From Siderastrea radians (lineage: Eukaryota; Cnidaria; Anthozoa; Scleractinia; Rhizangiidae): a stretch of 64,000 nt of DNA. A program made the position numbers and the translations under genes. Numbering within the stretch: the stretch's first letter is position 1; every line of letters begins with the position of its first letter. The DNA is taken from the NCBI GenBank assembly GCA_964017195.1, contig OZ024895.1, positions 45,533,673-45,597,672 of the forward strand, written 5' to 3'. Shown piece after piece: positions 1 through 12,800 of this stretch. Below the pieces are notes generated by a model that worked only from the letters and a program-made list of their open reading frames with translations, did no database searches and had not been told where the DNA came from.

Positions 1-3000
1 GGCCTTCCACTAACAGAAACTGAATCAATTTCCTTATCAGCCTTTGGAGCCCAACCATCAGCAAGCAGATATTTACCAGTTGCCACTATCAATGTTGTAA
101 CCACTTATGGAGACAAAATTCCATTACGTGTGCTTGTGGTGGAGAAAATTGCAACGCCCCTTCAAAATCATCTCTGCCGAGAGATCCAAGACATGCCACA
201 CCTTCGGGGATTGAGACTTGCCCATCCCATCACCTCAGATGAACACTTTGCCATTTCTCTCCTGATTGGAGCAGACCATTACTGGGACATAGTTGACGAC
301 ACAGTTATCCGTGGACAGGGACCCACTGCTGTTGCCTCAAGGCTTGGTTACCTGTTATCTGGACCACTGCAAACCTCCCTTACCAAACCCTCTGAAACTT
401 GTGTCAATTTGCTGCACACCCTATCATCTACCAAGAAAGAAGAGTTTGACTTGGAACGGTTCTGGTCCTTGGAAGCTATTGGAATCTCTCCACAATCAGA
501 GAAGAATGATCATGAAACTTTCCTGGATAACTACATCAATACTTCAATCACGAGAAATCCTGACGGCAGTTTCAATGCCAAATTCCCCTGGAAGGAAGAC
601 TGCCCGATACTCCCAACCAATTACATCACATGTGAAAGGCGCACCCGCTCTATGGTTCGTCGTCTTGCTGCCACACCCCAACTCTTGACTACCTATGGGA
701 ACATTATAGCTGAACAAGAAACACGCGGTTTCATTGAGAGAGTTGATGATACACAGCCTTCAGACTATGCACACTATATCCCTCACCACCCAGTAAAGAA
801 AGACTCAGCTACAACACCAATCAGAATCGTTTATGACTGCAGCTTCCACTCTTCAATCAACAACCCCAGCCTGAATGACTGCCTTCATGCTGGCCCACCA
901 TTCCTCAATGACATGTGTTCGATTCTTCTGCGATTCCGCACCTTCACCTATGGCTTGTCGACAGACATCGAGAAGGCGTTTCTCCATGTTGGCCTTGACG
1001 AAAGTGATAGAGACTTCACCAGATTTTTCTGGTTATCTAACCCTGAGGATCCAGAAGGCAAGTTCCAAGTGTACCGCTTCAAGACCGTCCTGTTTGGTTC
1101 TACCAGCTCCCCGTTCATGTTAAATGCAACACTTCACCATCACCTAGCCAACTACAACACACCTGTGGCTGAGGACATGAAGGAGAATATCTATGTTGAT
1201 AATATCATCTCGGGTTGCAATGAGGAACAGGACGCTGTTGGCTACTATGAGGAAGCGCGTTCGATCATGAATGAAGCGCACTTCAACCTCCGTTCCTGGT
1301 CTTCAAACAGCCCGTCGCTTAGAGAGCAAGCTGCAAAGGATAATACCGCGGATGCAAATGAAATCGTGAACATCCTTGGTCTGAAATGGAACACATCCTC
1401 AGATACCCTCAGTCTGGCACCCCAAAAAATCTTCCAGCCTTCGGACCAGCCTATCACCAAACGTTGTATGCTACAAATCTCGTCGAAGACTTATGATCCA
1501 CTTGGACTTTTGTCCCCTGTAACCATCAGGGCCAAACTTCTTATCCAAGAACTATGGCAACAAAAACTTGAATGGGATGAACCGCTTCCACTAACACTCA
1601 AAACCAAATGGCACAGTATTGCAGCAGATATTCAAGAGGCCAGCAAGAATACCCTACCAAGATGTTTCTTCTCGGAATATGTGTCACCAACCTCCACAAC
1701 CTACTTACACGTATTTGCTGATAGTAGCCTCAAAGCATACGGAGCCGTCGCCTATGTTTCTCATGGTCATCAGTCCTCTCTAGTCATGGCAAAGTCTCGT
1801 GTTGCCCCCTTGAAAGAGTTAACCTTACCGCAGTTGGAGCTCATGGCAGCATTGATTGGCGCAAGACTAGCCAGCTTCGTCTCCCGCGCGCTCAAGCCAA
1901 GGTACCCCAATCTTAAAGTCAAACTGTGGTCTGATAGTGAAATAGTCCTTCACTGGCTTCACAGTAACAAACAGTTAAAACCATTCATTGGAAATCGCAC
2001 TAGAGAGATCAAGAGTCTATTTCCAGTATCACTTTGGAGCCATTGCCCAACAAATGACAACCCTGCCGACTTACTCACTCGAGGAATCAGCGCCACAGAG
2101 CTACACGCTTCAACCCTATGGAAGCATGGTCCACATTGGTTGCCATCTGAGTCGCAGTGGCCATCTTGGAATTCCTCTCAAGTCTTACACATACAAGCTC
2201 CTGAAGCAATCGCTGCCGAAGACACCACAGATGAATCCACTCAAACAGAACCACCAGAAGAGACAGCAGGTATTCACTGTATTATGGATGTATCCCGATA
2301 CAGTACCCTAACGAAGTTGCTCGCTGTCACAGCCTATGTCTTACGATTCGTGAAGAACCTGCAGAACCGAGAGAACAGACAGTTAGGACCATTATCTGCT
2401 AAGGAACAACAACAGGCTCGCAACAAGTGGATCCAGAACTGTCAAGGATTGACCTACACTGCAGAAATGGCTAACCTCCTATCCCGCTCCAGTACTCGCC
2501 TACCCTTGGTGAGGCAGCTTCGCCTATTTCTTGATCGTGATGGTTTCATTCGTTGTGGGGGGAGGCTCCACAATGCTCCACTCAGTAACTCAGCCAAGTT
2601 CCCATACCTACTGCCACCAAGCCATCCACTCACAAAGCTGATTGTCTATGACGCTCATAGAAAGCAACTACACTCTGGTGTCAATTCAACGGTGACTGCA
2701 CTCCGCCAAGACTTCTGGATAATCTCCATACGCCAGTACGTCAGAAAACTACTCCGGACATGCGTGACCTGTCGGAAGCTAGAGGGAGTAGCCTTCAGAG
2801 CTCCAGATCCTGCTCCCTTACCCAAACTGAGAGTCCAAGAAACAGCACCCTTTGCAGTAACTGGAGTGGATTTCGCTGGACCGTTATATGTACGCTCAGA
2901 GAACAGTGAGACCAAGTGCTACATCTGTCTATTCACCTGCGCTGTAACAAGAGCAGTTCACTTGGAAGTTGTTTCCGACTTGACAGAGAGAAGCTTTCTG

Positions 3001-3918
3001 CAAGCATTCCGTCGCTTCGCAAGCCACAAGTCCCTACCTTACAACATGATATCTGACAATGCTTCTACCTATCTGGCTGCCGCTGACGAACTGAAGCAAC
3101 TCTTCCAATCACCCTCACTAAAGGAATCCCTCAGCAGACGGGGTGTTGAATGGCAGTTTATTCCCAAGAGAGCACCATGGTACGGGGGATTTTGGGAGCG
3201 TCTCATTGGACTAACCAAGAAGGCTATCAAGAAAACACTAGGAAGAGCAATGATTACCCTGACTGAGCTCCAGACACTTGCAGCTGAAGTTGAGGCCATC
3301 CTCAATGACCGTCCCATCACACATGTATCCAGTGATGTGAGTGATGAAGAGCCGTTGACACCTTCACATCTCCTGTATGGACGAAGAATCACCCGTTTAC
3401 CTTATCCTGAAATTGAAGATGAAGTATCAGATCTAACCTTTGGTGATGACTCTCCCCTGAGACAAAGAGCTAACAAGCAAGCACTGACCTTACAACAGTT
3501 TTGGTACCGATGGAAACACGAGTATCTGACTTCCCTGCGCGAATTCCATAGGAGTACTGGAACCAATAAGCAGTCCATTAAGAAAGGAGAGGTGGTGTTA
3601 GTCCATGATGAGAAACCTAGATCAACCTGGAAACTTGCTGTCGTAGAAAGTTTGATCGAGGGTGGCGACGGATTGATTCGAGCTGCAAACATTCGTACAA
3701 GCACAGGGCGCACGAATCGACCTATCACTAAGCTCTATCCACTGGAGGTATGTGCAAATGAGGCGATGCCCCCGACAGAAGATGACACCAGCGAACAAAC
3801 CATTATGGTTCCTACCCCAAGTCAGAACAGACCTCGTAGAGCCAAGGCTCTGGAAGCAATGCAGAAAATAGCTGAATGGGCAAGGGACATTCGTGCCCCC
3901 CCGGAGGATGTCGAGTAG
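1..3918 (+). mobile_element. BEL/Pao LTR retrotransposon pol polyprotein, 5'-truncated by window edge
   Basis: One uninterrupted frame runs from base 1 to the TAG at 3916-3918, so the polyprotein continues upstream of the window. The first residues (about 1-150) look like the tail of the retropepsin/DUF1758 region. The reverse transcriptase follows, with DIEKAFLHVGL near 965-997 and a catalytic box reading YVDN at about 1192-1203. The RNase H-like part has FADSSLKAYGAVAY near 1717 and LWSDSEIVLHWL near 1926. The integrase shows an H-H-C-C zinc module (near 2650-2780), catalytic Asp residues in TGVDFAGPL (near 2863) and ISDNAS (near 3050), and the Glu in PWYGGFWERL (near 3175-3204). A DUF5641-type C-terminal domain with RSTWKLAVV follows near 3620. 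The order protease-RT-RNaseH-integrase fits BEL/Pao, not gypsy or copia. The intact frame suggests a fairly young insertion. It may lie in an upstream DSCAM intron, but that cannot be shown here. Confidence 0.93.
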
Positions 3919-4440
3919 ACTTCACTCAAGAACTATTATGAACAGACTTTATTCATTAGATTTGTTTTCACTGTAAATATGTAGTTGCGAACATTGCGGT
4001 CAGCGGTTATGACTTTTAAGATAGAACCCGTATGAAAAGCACATGGTTTAGGTTTTCGTTCGTGTTAGGTTTAGGTCGCCATTACTACAGTTGTTGTTCT
4101 TATTTGATGTGATTTCTACGGCTTGAAGCAATACAATGCTATTCTGATCATCTCTGCCTACACTCTTTGATTACTATTCGTGTTTACGCGACAATGGTTT
4201 CGATATGATGCAATGCAGGTTTCTTATTGCAATGGAGTTTTTTGGTTATTTATTTAGGACGATGTATGTACTCGAGTTTCACTTTAATCTTTTAAAATAT
4301 CTCCTATCTCACACCACAATGAAAATTTTAAAGTTGAAAATTACAAAATCGTATTACAAAATTTGCGATGAGATGGGTGTGACTCGAGTTACATTATATG
4401 AGCTGCATTGAAAGGGCTATCCATGGGTCTCGTATTACTA
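3909..4440 (+). repeat. Probable 3' LTR of the BEL/Pao element, right edge unresolved
   Basis: A purine-rich GGAGGA stretch ends directly before TGTCGAGTAGAC at 3909. This is the usual polypurine tract and 5'-TG LTR start for this superfamily, and it would overlap the last codons of the polyprotein. The 5' LTR is outside the window, so neither the right boundary nor a target-site duplication can be fixed; 4440 is a guess. Confidence 0.4.
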
Positions 4441-5379
4441 GGTAAACAGTGACATTTTGCTAGCCCGTAAAACGACATAAAATTGATTCACCCTACGTAG
4501 TGCTCAGATCGTGCGAGCATATTTGATTGTAAAGAGTAAAGAGCAATTTTTTAGTTATTTTGCGCATTTTAGTCCAAGGACCACTTTGCAGTATTTCACT
4601 GAGGTCTGGAGGCAACTTGAAGCCTCAACAGAAAACCAATACAAGACGTTTTGACAGTTTTTGTAGCAGTCTAGACTAAAAATAACGGTATCAGTTAAAG
4701 ATATATTGATGATCAGGCCCTGCTAGGTAACAAAAGCTGAACAGTTAAACCAAAAAAATTTGTAATACAGTAAATATATAATTTTTTTATTTCAAAGCAG
4801 ACTGGGTTATAACAGATTTTCCAAGCAGCTATGAATATAATTATTCATAAATTATTCGATGACCTCGAACTTTATCAAGCGAAGCAACAAGTTCCTTCTA
4901 TGAATAAAAAAATATAATGGTAACATTGAAATAGGAAACTAAAGAAATACCATGATTGTATTGATTTTCCGACCATGCGGCCCTGTTTTTCTTTGTGAAC
5001 CTAACTTAACTTATGAATCAAGAAAGCGACATTTTGCCTCAATATACCCGCTGAAAGGCCCCTGTAATACACTTAATCCTAATTTGCTCGATAAAACATC
5101 TCTTGGAATAAGTGAGCTCGCCAGATGCAGTTGTAATAAGAAAGGAAAACGCTGACAGGGTTCATTTATATTCTACATCAGCTGTTGCTAGGTTTTTGGT
5201 CAATATTGGTCTTGAAATCCGAAGCTTGTTTTAAGATCCTCTAAACCCGAGTCTTCAACACCATTGCTGAATGTATTTCCCTTGACTGAAACTATTGGTT
5301 GGTAAATTGTTAAATGACCGTGACGTTCAGGGGCAAAGCCAGTCATTTCTTCCCAGAGAAAATAATGAAATCCTCAACT

Positions 5380-5520
5380 GTTACTGTTCAAGTGAAATAA
5401 ATTGAGCAGTACTTTTCTGTGATTCTCTTTGTTATGCAGTACGAGGTGGTTCAAACGTTTGAGTCTATGGATGAAATCCTAAAGTGTTTCCATTGAACTG
5501 TAAGCTACTGCGCAGACCGT
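5380..5520 (+). repeat. Single diverged unit of the 106-bp dispersed repeat
   Basis: The segment shares GAGCAGTACTTTTCTGTG, TTTGAGTCTATGGATGAAAT and CCTAAAGTG-type blocks, in the same order, with the tandem array at 10030-10350. It is more diverged and present only once. Confidence 0.6.
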
Positions 5521-5592
5521 TTTTTGGTTTTGTTCTTTTCATTTGTGCGTTTGTTCTAGTAAAAATTCTTTTAAATAAGTGTAGTCAAGTAA

Positions 5593-5715
5593 AGGCCCGT
5601 TTCAAACGTCGAACTTTTTGCAAGTGCCGAATCTAAAGCAGATGAGCAAAAGCCGTTGTTTTGGTAATTTGCATTAGATTCGGCACATTAAAAGTTCGAC
5701 GTTTGAGATGGACCT
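5593..5715. mobile_element. Short palindromic MITE
   Basis: Near-perfect inverted repeat. The left arm AGGCCCGTTTCAAACGTCGA and the right arm (reverse complement AGGTCCATCTCAAACGTCGA) enclose a short spacer. The inner stem continues through GCCGAATCTAA. It has no coding capacity. Target-site duplication is not clear. Confidence 0.65.
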
Positions 5716-6431
5716 AATGCAGTGATGAGCAAACTACGAGCAAAAATTTGCTAGACTAAACGCAAACCTAAACGCTAGCGGATTTTCACTCTAATTAATG
5801 ATTCTTCTTGATAAACAGTTATCTCTTATCTTATTTGAGCAAACCAACATCATTCGATAGAAACAAGACAACTAAGTGTACAAAACCTATCGCGCTATCG
5901 TAAATGACTTGCCCTGAACATGTTATTCTTGTTCACACTACGTGGGTATATTTTCTCCGGTACACGTGTGACCCTGACCAGAGTACTGAATGAAACGAAA
6001 ATGCCCGCACGTTTTTCTTTGGGTATCTTGATTTGAGCACGGTTCGTAATTTTCATTTTCACAAAAAGACGTCATAATCTGAGAAACCCTTTGTTCCGTG
6101 AAAAATTCCGAGCATTCTAGGCAAGTGGTCCATATTTACCTTTATTTCGCAACATCGTCTGAAATCGTGACTTCAATAGAATTAACAATTTAGCAGAGTG
6201 CTAACGGAGTTGTTGCCCTCGCAAATTGTCTGACAACTCGGTGATCATGTTGCGAGGTTGTTCCTACTATGGGTCTACTATACTACTTTAGTCTTCAAAA
6301 TCATCACTAAAGAAGGGACCCACTTTTCAATCAATATACTGATGCTATTACATTCGTTTAAATTATATTTCTATTTACTGGTCGCCACGAAAGAATATCG
6401 AATGATATGTAAATGGCAATTCGTGAAGATA

Positions 6432-7856
6432 CAGTGTGTTGCCCAGTTTTCGTACACTTTAGTTTGTAATCGCTATATCTTTTCGTCTGTGAGACGAAAA
6501 TTTCTGAAATTTCTTTTAAAGATACCCCATTATCTTACCTTTAATATATAAAACGATTGGCCGCTTGATCGACTTATGTTCAAAATTATGCCATTTTCCC
6601 CAAAACTCCTAAGTTGCCCAGTTTTCGTACACCTGGCCCAGTTTTCGTACATCGACAAAACAACATTTCTCCACGAAAACGCTCGACGCAAACTGATGAG
6701 TCAGCCACCCTGCTGAGTGCTTATCGTGTTTTCTCTTCGATTTGTGAATAAATATCGGCGTAGCGACCAATGTTTGGTGTACAAAGCAAATGGTTATTCG
6801 GGGGGTGGATGTTTAATCGATCCTGCAATGTTGATTTTTTTTGTCCCTCACATCAGTGCGGCTAATCTTACGCTCAATCCACTGTCTCGTACGTCATTTA
6901 CTGCCTTGGTAAAGGTAGTTGACAGGTTACTTTTCTGTGTATTACAACTGTTAAGAAAAGACCTGTATAAGATTCGACGTTTTCCTTCCGTTTCCGCTTC
7001 CGCCTTTAGAATAGCAAACGCTTTACTTCCGTTTCCGCTTATACGCTTGCTTTTCTTACCTACTTTTGTAAATGTTTATTAGAATCGCAACGGAGTGAAA
7101 AAAATCGGTAAAACCGGTAAACTAACGATATTTCAAGGTGTACGTCAACATTCTATGCATAGACATCTACGTTAGTTAATTATTTGACGATTTAGATTGT
7201 TTGCGTGGGATTTAGTTTATTAAACATTCGTGAACTTTGCATGACCTGGATGTAAAGCGTCGCTGTTATACCACAACAAATACATGTAGTGTATCGTACT
7301 TTGCAAGGATTGTTTTGTAATCTTTGCTGCACTTGCAACTTATTAGTTTTCGAACAGTAAAGTTTAAAATTCAGTTCTTTAACTTATTTAAAAATAGGTT
7401 TTGAGAAAGGCGCAGCTAAGTGTACGAAAACTGGCACAGTAGGTCGAAATGTATGCGAAGATTCTCACCGCTAAAATTCAGGAGCAGTTAAATTTAAGCT
7501 GGCGTTGAAAGTTTTTCCATTCACTTTCATCTTTTGTCTATCATCTGTCCAAAAATCATGAAGTTCCTTGCAAAATTACCAACAAAACGGGCTATTTGTT
7601 CATCTACAATACCTTTACTGTGCAGTGAAAAGTGCAAATATTAGCCGCTAAACTTTTACTCACCTCGAAAGAAATTGTCCGCACTGACCTGCTTCTTCAT
7701 CAAAAAGCCCGACAAAACCGGCAAATTATAGCTGAAATGTTCCTTTTACTTTTGGAATTCTTCGGTTGACGAAGATTTAAATGACAGACGAAAATTATCA
7801 AATAAAGTTCTTTTTGTACGAAAACTGGGCCCGTACGAAAACTGGGCAACATACTG
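6432..7856. mobile_element. Non-autonomous Tc1/mariner- or pogo-like element with repeated 16-bp end motifs
   Basis: The ends are inverted repeats: CAGTGTGTTGCCCAGTTTTC on the left and, reverse-complemented, CAGTATGTTGCCCAGTTTTC on the right, each continuing with GTAC. Both ends are flanked by TA, the target-site duplication of the Tc1/mariner group. The core GCCCAGTTTTCGTACA recurs inside: on the + strand at 6616-6631 and 6636-6651, and inverted at 7421-7434 (imperfect), 7816-7830 and 7833-7846. No transposase fragment was found, so it is probably mobilised in trans. The repeated motif is a good candidate for the transposase-binding site. Confidence 0.75.
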
Positions 7857-8035
7857 TAGCGCAAACTTAACAAGAAGCGAAAATAAAAAAGCAAAGCATT
7901 TTACGTTCATTTTCCCCTTTCAGTTCCAAACTGCTGCTCGGTAGACAAATGTAAATACTCTGTTTGTCTTTAATTCTTGATGCCTTTGTAGTTTGCTTAT
8001 GTCTGCTTAGCACAGACGGCAGGTGCCCTTGCCCT

Positions 8036-8954
8036 TTATAGTCAAAATACTCAGCGCGTTCCGCTTATTATTTGGGAATGACTTTCATTAATCAGGAACG
8101 GATTGCGTTATTGGAATCAAATTCCACTTTCAAATTGAATATTGTAATGTTACAACAGTAGCCTTGTTCCAAATAAGGAATCCTGATTGGTTTATTATTG
8201 ACATGAGGCGAGTATTCACGTGCAAGTAGCAGACTGTTGGCGGCTTGACCTATCTGACTTGACTTGTGTTCGCTCAACAAATCGCAAATACTTTTAAAAG
8301 TGAAGAAGCAGTCTGTTGCTATAAAACCGTGAAGAATAATTCCTTTAAACAAGTCTGCTATAAATGCACAAGAAATGTTCCTGAAAATTTCCTGAAAAAC
8401 TCCCTGTAATGTCAAACCGACTGAAACCAACAGCCGCCAACGGTTTCGTATTTCACGTGTGAACTTTTGGTTTACATAAGTAACAACCCAATCAACATTC
8501 GTTATTTCGAATGAGTCTACCGTTGGAAGATTTCAATCTTCAATTTAGCCTGAGAAAACAGCCGACATTTCGCGAGGTCGCCACATGAGCCCTCGCAAAA
8601 CGACGTCTGAGTAACGAGCGCAGAAATTCCATACTGATGACGCGTCACTACCCAAATCTTGGTAGTGCTTCTGACTGGTTGAAACGAAGTTCCTGCGCGT
8701 TTCAACCAATCAGAAGCACTACCTAGATCTGGGTAGTGACGCGTCATCAGTATGGAATTTCTGCGCTTGCTACTCAGACGTCGTTTCGCGAGGGCACAAG
8801 TGGCGACCTCGCGAGACGTCGGCTGTTTTCTCAGGCTATCTTCAATTTGAAAATGGAATTTTGATTCCAATAAATGAATAATGCAATCCGTTCCCGAATA
8901 ATGAAAATCATTCTTAAATAATGAGCGGAACGCGCTGAGTATTTTGACTATAAA
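8036..8954. mobile_element. MITE with about 100-bp terminal inverted repeats, interrupted by a second element
   Basis: The left end TTATAGTCAAAATACTCAGC and the right end (its reverse complement) are nearly identical. The match continues through GCGTTCCGCT and GGAACGGATTGC to TTTCAAATTGAA, giving arms of about 100 bp. The interior contains the separate palindromic element at 8547-8837. No coding region is present. Confidence 0.75.
8547..8837. mobile_element. Palindromic MITE nested in the 8036-8954 element, with 11-bp target duplication
   Basis: Almost the whole 291 bp is one inverted repeat: AGCCTGAGAAAACAGCCGAC at the left mirrors the right end, and the arms meet near 8690. The 11-base sequence ATCTTCAATTT lies directly outside both ends (8536-8546 and 8838-8848). 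That marks a transposition event and suggests a Mutator-like element, which makes 9-11 bp duplications. Confidence 0.85.
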
Positions 8955-9224
8955 AACTAATTAACAACCACCTCACGTTTATTCTTCTCTTTGGAAGAAA
9001 TGATTCAATCTCTTTTTCTATTACCTCCTCGGTTCTATTCCTGAACTTTATTTTTTACAAAACAACGTTGCGTACATTATGCGCAGGTTATTTGTTTCCT
9101 CCTTTGAGAAACCTTCACGCTCGAGTTCGCTAAAGGCCAAACAATGGTGTGACGAATTTTCTTTAGAATTTTTCTTCTTTACGTGATCTTGTATGGCTAC
9201 GGCATGAAGTGAATGGACGAACGA

Positions 9225-9375
9225 TCGATTGATTGATTGTTTGATTGACTGATCGATCGATCGAATGATTGATTGAATAATTGATTGGTTGATCGATTGA
9301 TTGATTGATTGATTGACTGACTGACTGACTGATTGATTGATTGATTGATTGATTGATTAATTGATTGATTCGATC
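9225..9375. repeat. GATT-type microsatellite
   Basis: Runs of GATT and GACT units with interruptions fill this interval, about 200 bp upstream of the first visible DSCAM exon. Confidence 0.9.
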
Positions 9376-9576
9376 AATGGACGAGAAAACGAATGAGAGA
9401 AGAAAGGAAGGAATGCATGGTTACTGAGAATACTGGTGTAAAAATCCAGCACAACAATTTGATTGCAGCCTTCGGCATTCAAGCTGTTGACAAAGGTGTA
9501 TGGTCACTCAGACAGTTCTGACCGTAATTTGTGCGACTTTCCTTGTTAACGTAATTTGACTCTTTTCCACTTGCAG

Positions 9577-9888
9577 CTGAAATCCCTTGGGCTCTGCGTT
9601 TCTCCGAAGAGCCAGCGGATACACTCTTTGCGCATACTCGCTCAGCAATTTTGAACTGTAAAGTGGACGACAGGCCCAGAGCTACGATCACGTGGCAAAT
9701 AGCACGCTCAGGACACGTGATCAGCAGTGACATCACAGGAGTGCGTCAAATCTTGTCTAATGGCTCATTGCATTTTCCCGCCTTTTCTGAAGGCAATTTC
9801 AAGCCGTCTGTGCACAGAGCGGACTATCAGTGCGTTGCGAAGAACGACGTTGGAACCATCGTCAGCAGAATAGCCAGGCTACGTGCAG
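9577..9888 (+). CDS. DSCAM: DSCAM exon: Ig domain 1
   Basis: The acceptor CTTGCAG precedes 9577 and the donor GTAATT follows. The exon is phase 1 at both ends (104 codons). The Ig cysteines are in LNCKV and YQCVAK, and the core Trp is in ITWQIA. The NGSLHFPAF and VGTIVSR strings resemble the first Ig domain of DSCAMs. Confidence 0.9.
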
Positions 9889-12800
9889 GTAATTAGAGAG
9901 GGGTGGGAGAGGTACAAAGGGTGGGATTGTAGGAAGTTCTGTGTTCTTATTAGCAGTCTTTCCCGGGAAATCAAACCACTGGTTAGAAGTTATAAGTAGC
10001 TATTATTATATTCTACAAAGTGGTTCTATAGTTTGATTCTGTGGGTGAAAACCAAAAGTGTGACCATTCAAATGAAAGCTACTGAGCAGTACTTTCCTGT
10101 GGTGCTGTTTATTATGCTGTACAAGGTGGTTCCAACTCTTGAGTCTGTGGATGAAATCCTAAAGTGTGACCATTCAAATGAAAGCTACTGAACAGTACTT
10201 TCCTGTGGTGCTGTTTATCATCAGTGCCGAACAAGGTGGTTACAATGTTTGAGTCTTTGGAGGAAATCCTAAAGTGTGACCATTCAACTGAAAGCTACTG
10301 AGCAGTACTTTCCAGTGGTACTCTATATTATACTGTTCAAAGTCCACAAGAAAGTACTGCTCAGAAGCTGTTGTTTGAATGGCCATGCAGTTAGGATTTA
10401 GAGCTAAATTCATAATGTATGGTTTGACTTTAGCCGAGTAAGTTTATCACCATGTACTAAAATAATACCTTTAATCCCCCCTTTTTGTTCCTTCTCAGTT
10501 ATAATTCAGCCGTACAAGGTTTACGCTCAAGACACCTTAGTTATTCTTGGAAACACAGCTGTCATCAAATGCGTGATCTCTGAGCACGCGCGTGAATATG
10601 TGCGCGCTGTATCGTGGCATGACGAGCTCAAGCTAATCACGTTAGGGGGGAAATACTCTCTTATGCCATCTGGAGACTTGGTCATTACAAACGTGAATGA
10701 TGCGGACACAAAGGCCACGTATTATTGCACCACTGTCAACAGTTTGACAGGAGAGAAGTCTGTTAGCAATCCCGCCAAGCTGTTTTTGAAAGGTAGGTTT
10801 ATAACAAAGTGAGATCCTTATGAGATTCCACTGAACTTTCAATTCAGTTTCTCACTTTTAACATCAAACTGCAAATCGCCACGTAAAAAAATCAAATTGC
10901 TTTTTTCAACATAGGGCGTTTGCAGTGGGCTGGAAGGCATTTCGAGAAATTACTCCCACTCCTTCTCAAAATTCTAATAGCGGAAAGCAACATGGAAATA
11001 AAGCATAAATTTTTGTGTCTTGCAGCCAACTTGTACAGTTTTGTGTGTGTGTGCTTGTGCTAATTTGCTGCTCTCGTTCTCAAGGCCGGCAACACAGTTA
11101 GGCATAGCTATGACGGTGATCTGATCCGAAGATCGTGGGTGCAAATTCACCGGAGTCAAATTTTTTCTTTGTACCCTGGTGTTCATTTTCTGGTTTCCTT
11201 TCTAGGGACAGTGGCGCGGGGGCAATTCATTAGGGTGTTTACTCATTTCTAGCCGTTATACATACACACAATAAGAAAAAATTACATCGACAGGCACGAA
11301 TATTATTCTTTTGTGGCTAGGAATTCCTCACTGGAATACGAGACAATTTCAATTTTCCGTTTGATTTATTTTCTCTCTCTTCCTCAAACTACGGTATACC
11401 TGTAACTACTGTAACAGACGTCTTTCCGTCTCTCATATTGAAGGAAGTGTTGGATACCACTGTACTCTAGGAACTAAATTGCACACACATTTTCTATCGT
11501 GTTCTATAGATCAACAACCCTCCCCTCCCAGGATACTAAATGAGGCGCTAGACATCACTGTGTTCGAAGGAGAAATCGGTAGGCTGCAATGCACGGCTGA
11601 AGGTTATCCTGCGCCCGCGGTTGAGGAGTACAGCTGGAAGAAAAATGGCGTCGCTATACAAATGGGAAATCGTTTCTCGAGGTTTGCAGGCGGGAGTCTG
11701 AGAATTGGGAGAACAAAATTCGAGGATCAGGGACTATACGAGTGTGAGGTGAAAAACAGCAAAGGCTCCGCAACTCTTTTTATGAACCTCACTGTGCGAG
11801 GTTAGTATGATAAAGGAAGGGTTTGTTTTTTTGGGAGGGGGGAGTTCTGTGACGTCCGTATTCTACGAAAAACAAAGGATTTTAGGTCGTGTTTTATTGG
11901 TAACAACCGTTTACAGTTGGTTTAATGTTGGCTAAAAAAGTCGTTCTGACTATACTTTTCAGAAGATATCAAACATTTCAAGCAAAAAACTGTTTTCTTT
12001 GGAGCAAATTCAATGAAAACCGGTTAAACCTGAAATGGATGGTCTCAATAAAACATAAAATTGATGGTGCGCTTGATGAGCTGTTAGAATAGCACTACTC
12101 CGGCAGATATCCTTGCTCATAAAACTAGACGATGCTCGATATAAAATCAGACTGCAACTAAATCTGCTACAGGGAAACCGATTAAAAATGGTTCTTTCTG
12201 CCAATGAAAAACTTAACTTACGACTTTAACCTTTTTAGCAGTTGTTACTGGCTTTTCATTTTGAATCTTCCTTTTATTACCCAGTTCCTCTGAGATTCCT
12301 TGTTCGACCTCGAAGAAAAGTAGCCACAGTGTCTTCAACTTCAGGTTACATCATGGAATGTGAGGTAGCCGGACAACCAAGGCCCAACATCACCTGGCTA
12401 CAAAATGGAAAACGATTCACTGGCAATGACAGGATCAGCATCAAACCCAACAGACTAGAGTTTGCTGTTATCTACAGCAAAGATCTTGGTGTGTACCAGT
12501 GCCTCGCGGACAACGGCCTGGAAATGGTACAAAGTAGTGCTGTGTTAATTACAGCAGGTAGGTGCGCGTGCATATTGGGAATTATTTCTAATCACCGCTG
12601 GACTAAGCTGCAAGGGCTCTGAGACCAACACTTGTTTATTCCTTCTTTGAGCATGCTCAATAGAGAGAGAGAGAGAGAGTGAGTGACTTAGATTCACTTA
12701 CTTTTCTGTTCAAGGATTATGACAAGTATTGTCGTAGCGTAGTAACTATTGAATAATAAGTAAGACCAAAATCCCCCTAGGGGTGAACAAGTCAGTCAGC

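Larger units (their letters stand above)
4441..6429. other. Non-coding interval with one palindromic element and one diverged 106-bp repeat unit
   Basis: No open frame here has coding character. Apart from a hairpin element at 5593-5715 and a single diverged copy of the 106-bp repeat near 5380-5520, it is AT-rich unique-looking sequence. No DSCAM signal-peptide exon was recognised. Confidence 0.5.

Noticed and set aside
4205..4411. Open frame that could be a DSCAM signal-peptide exon
   Set aside because: No proper hydrophobic core followed by a phase-1 donor, and no coding bias.
6717..7082. Open frame inside the Tc1-like element as a transposase remnant
   Set aside because: Shows no DDE/D motif or helix-turn-helix pattern.
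11085..11160. tRNA-like B-box (GGGTGCAAATTCACC) in the intron after Ig2
   Set aside because: Acceptor and D stems do not form; at best a very old SINE remnant.
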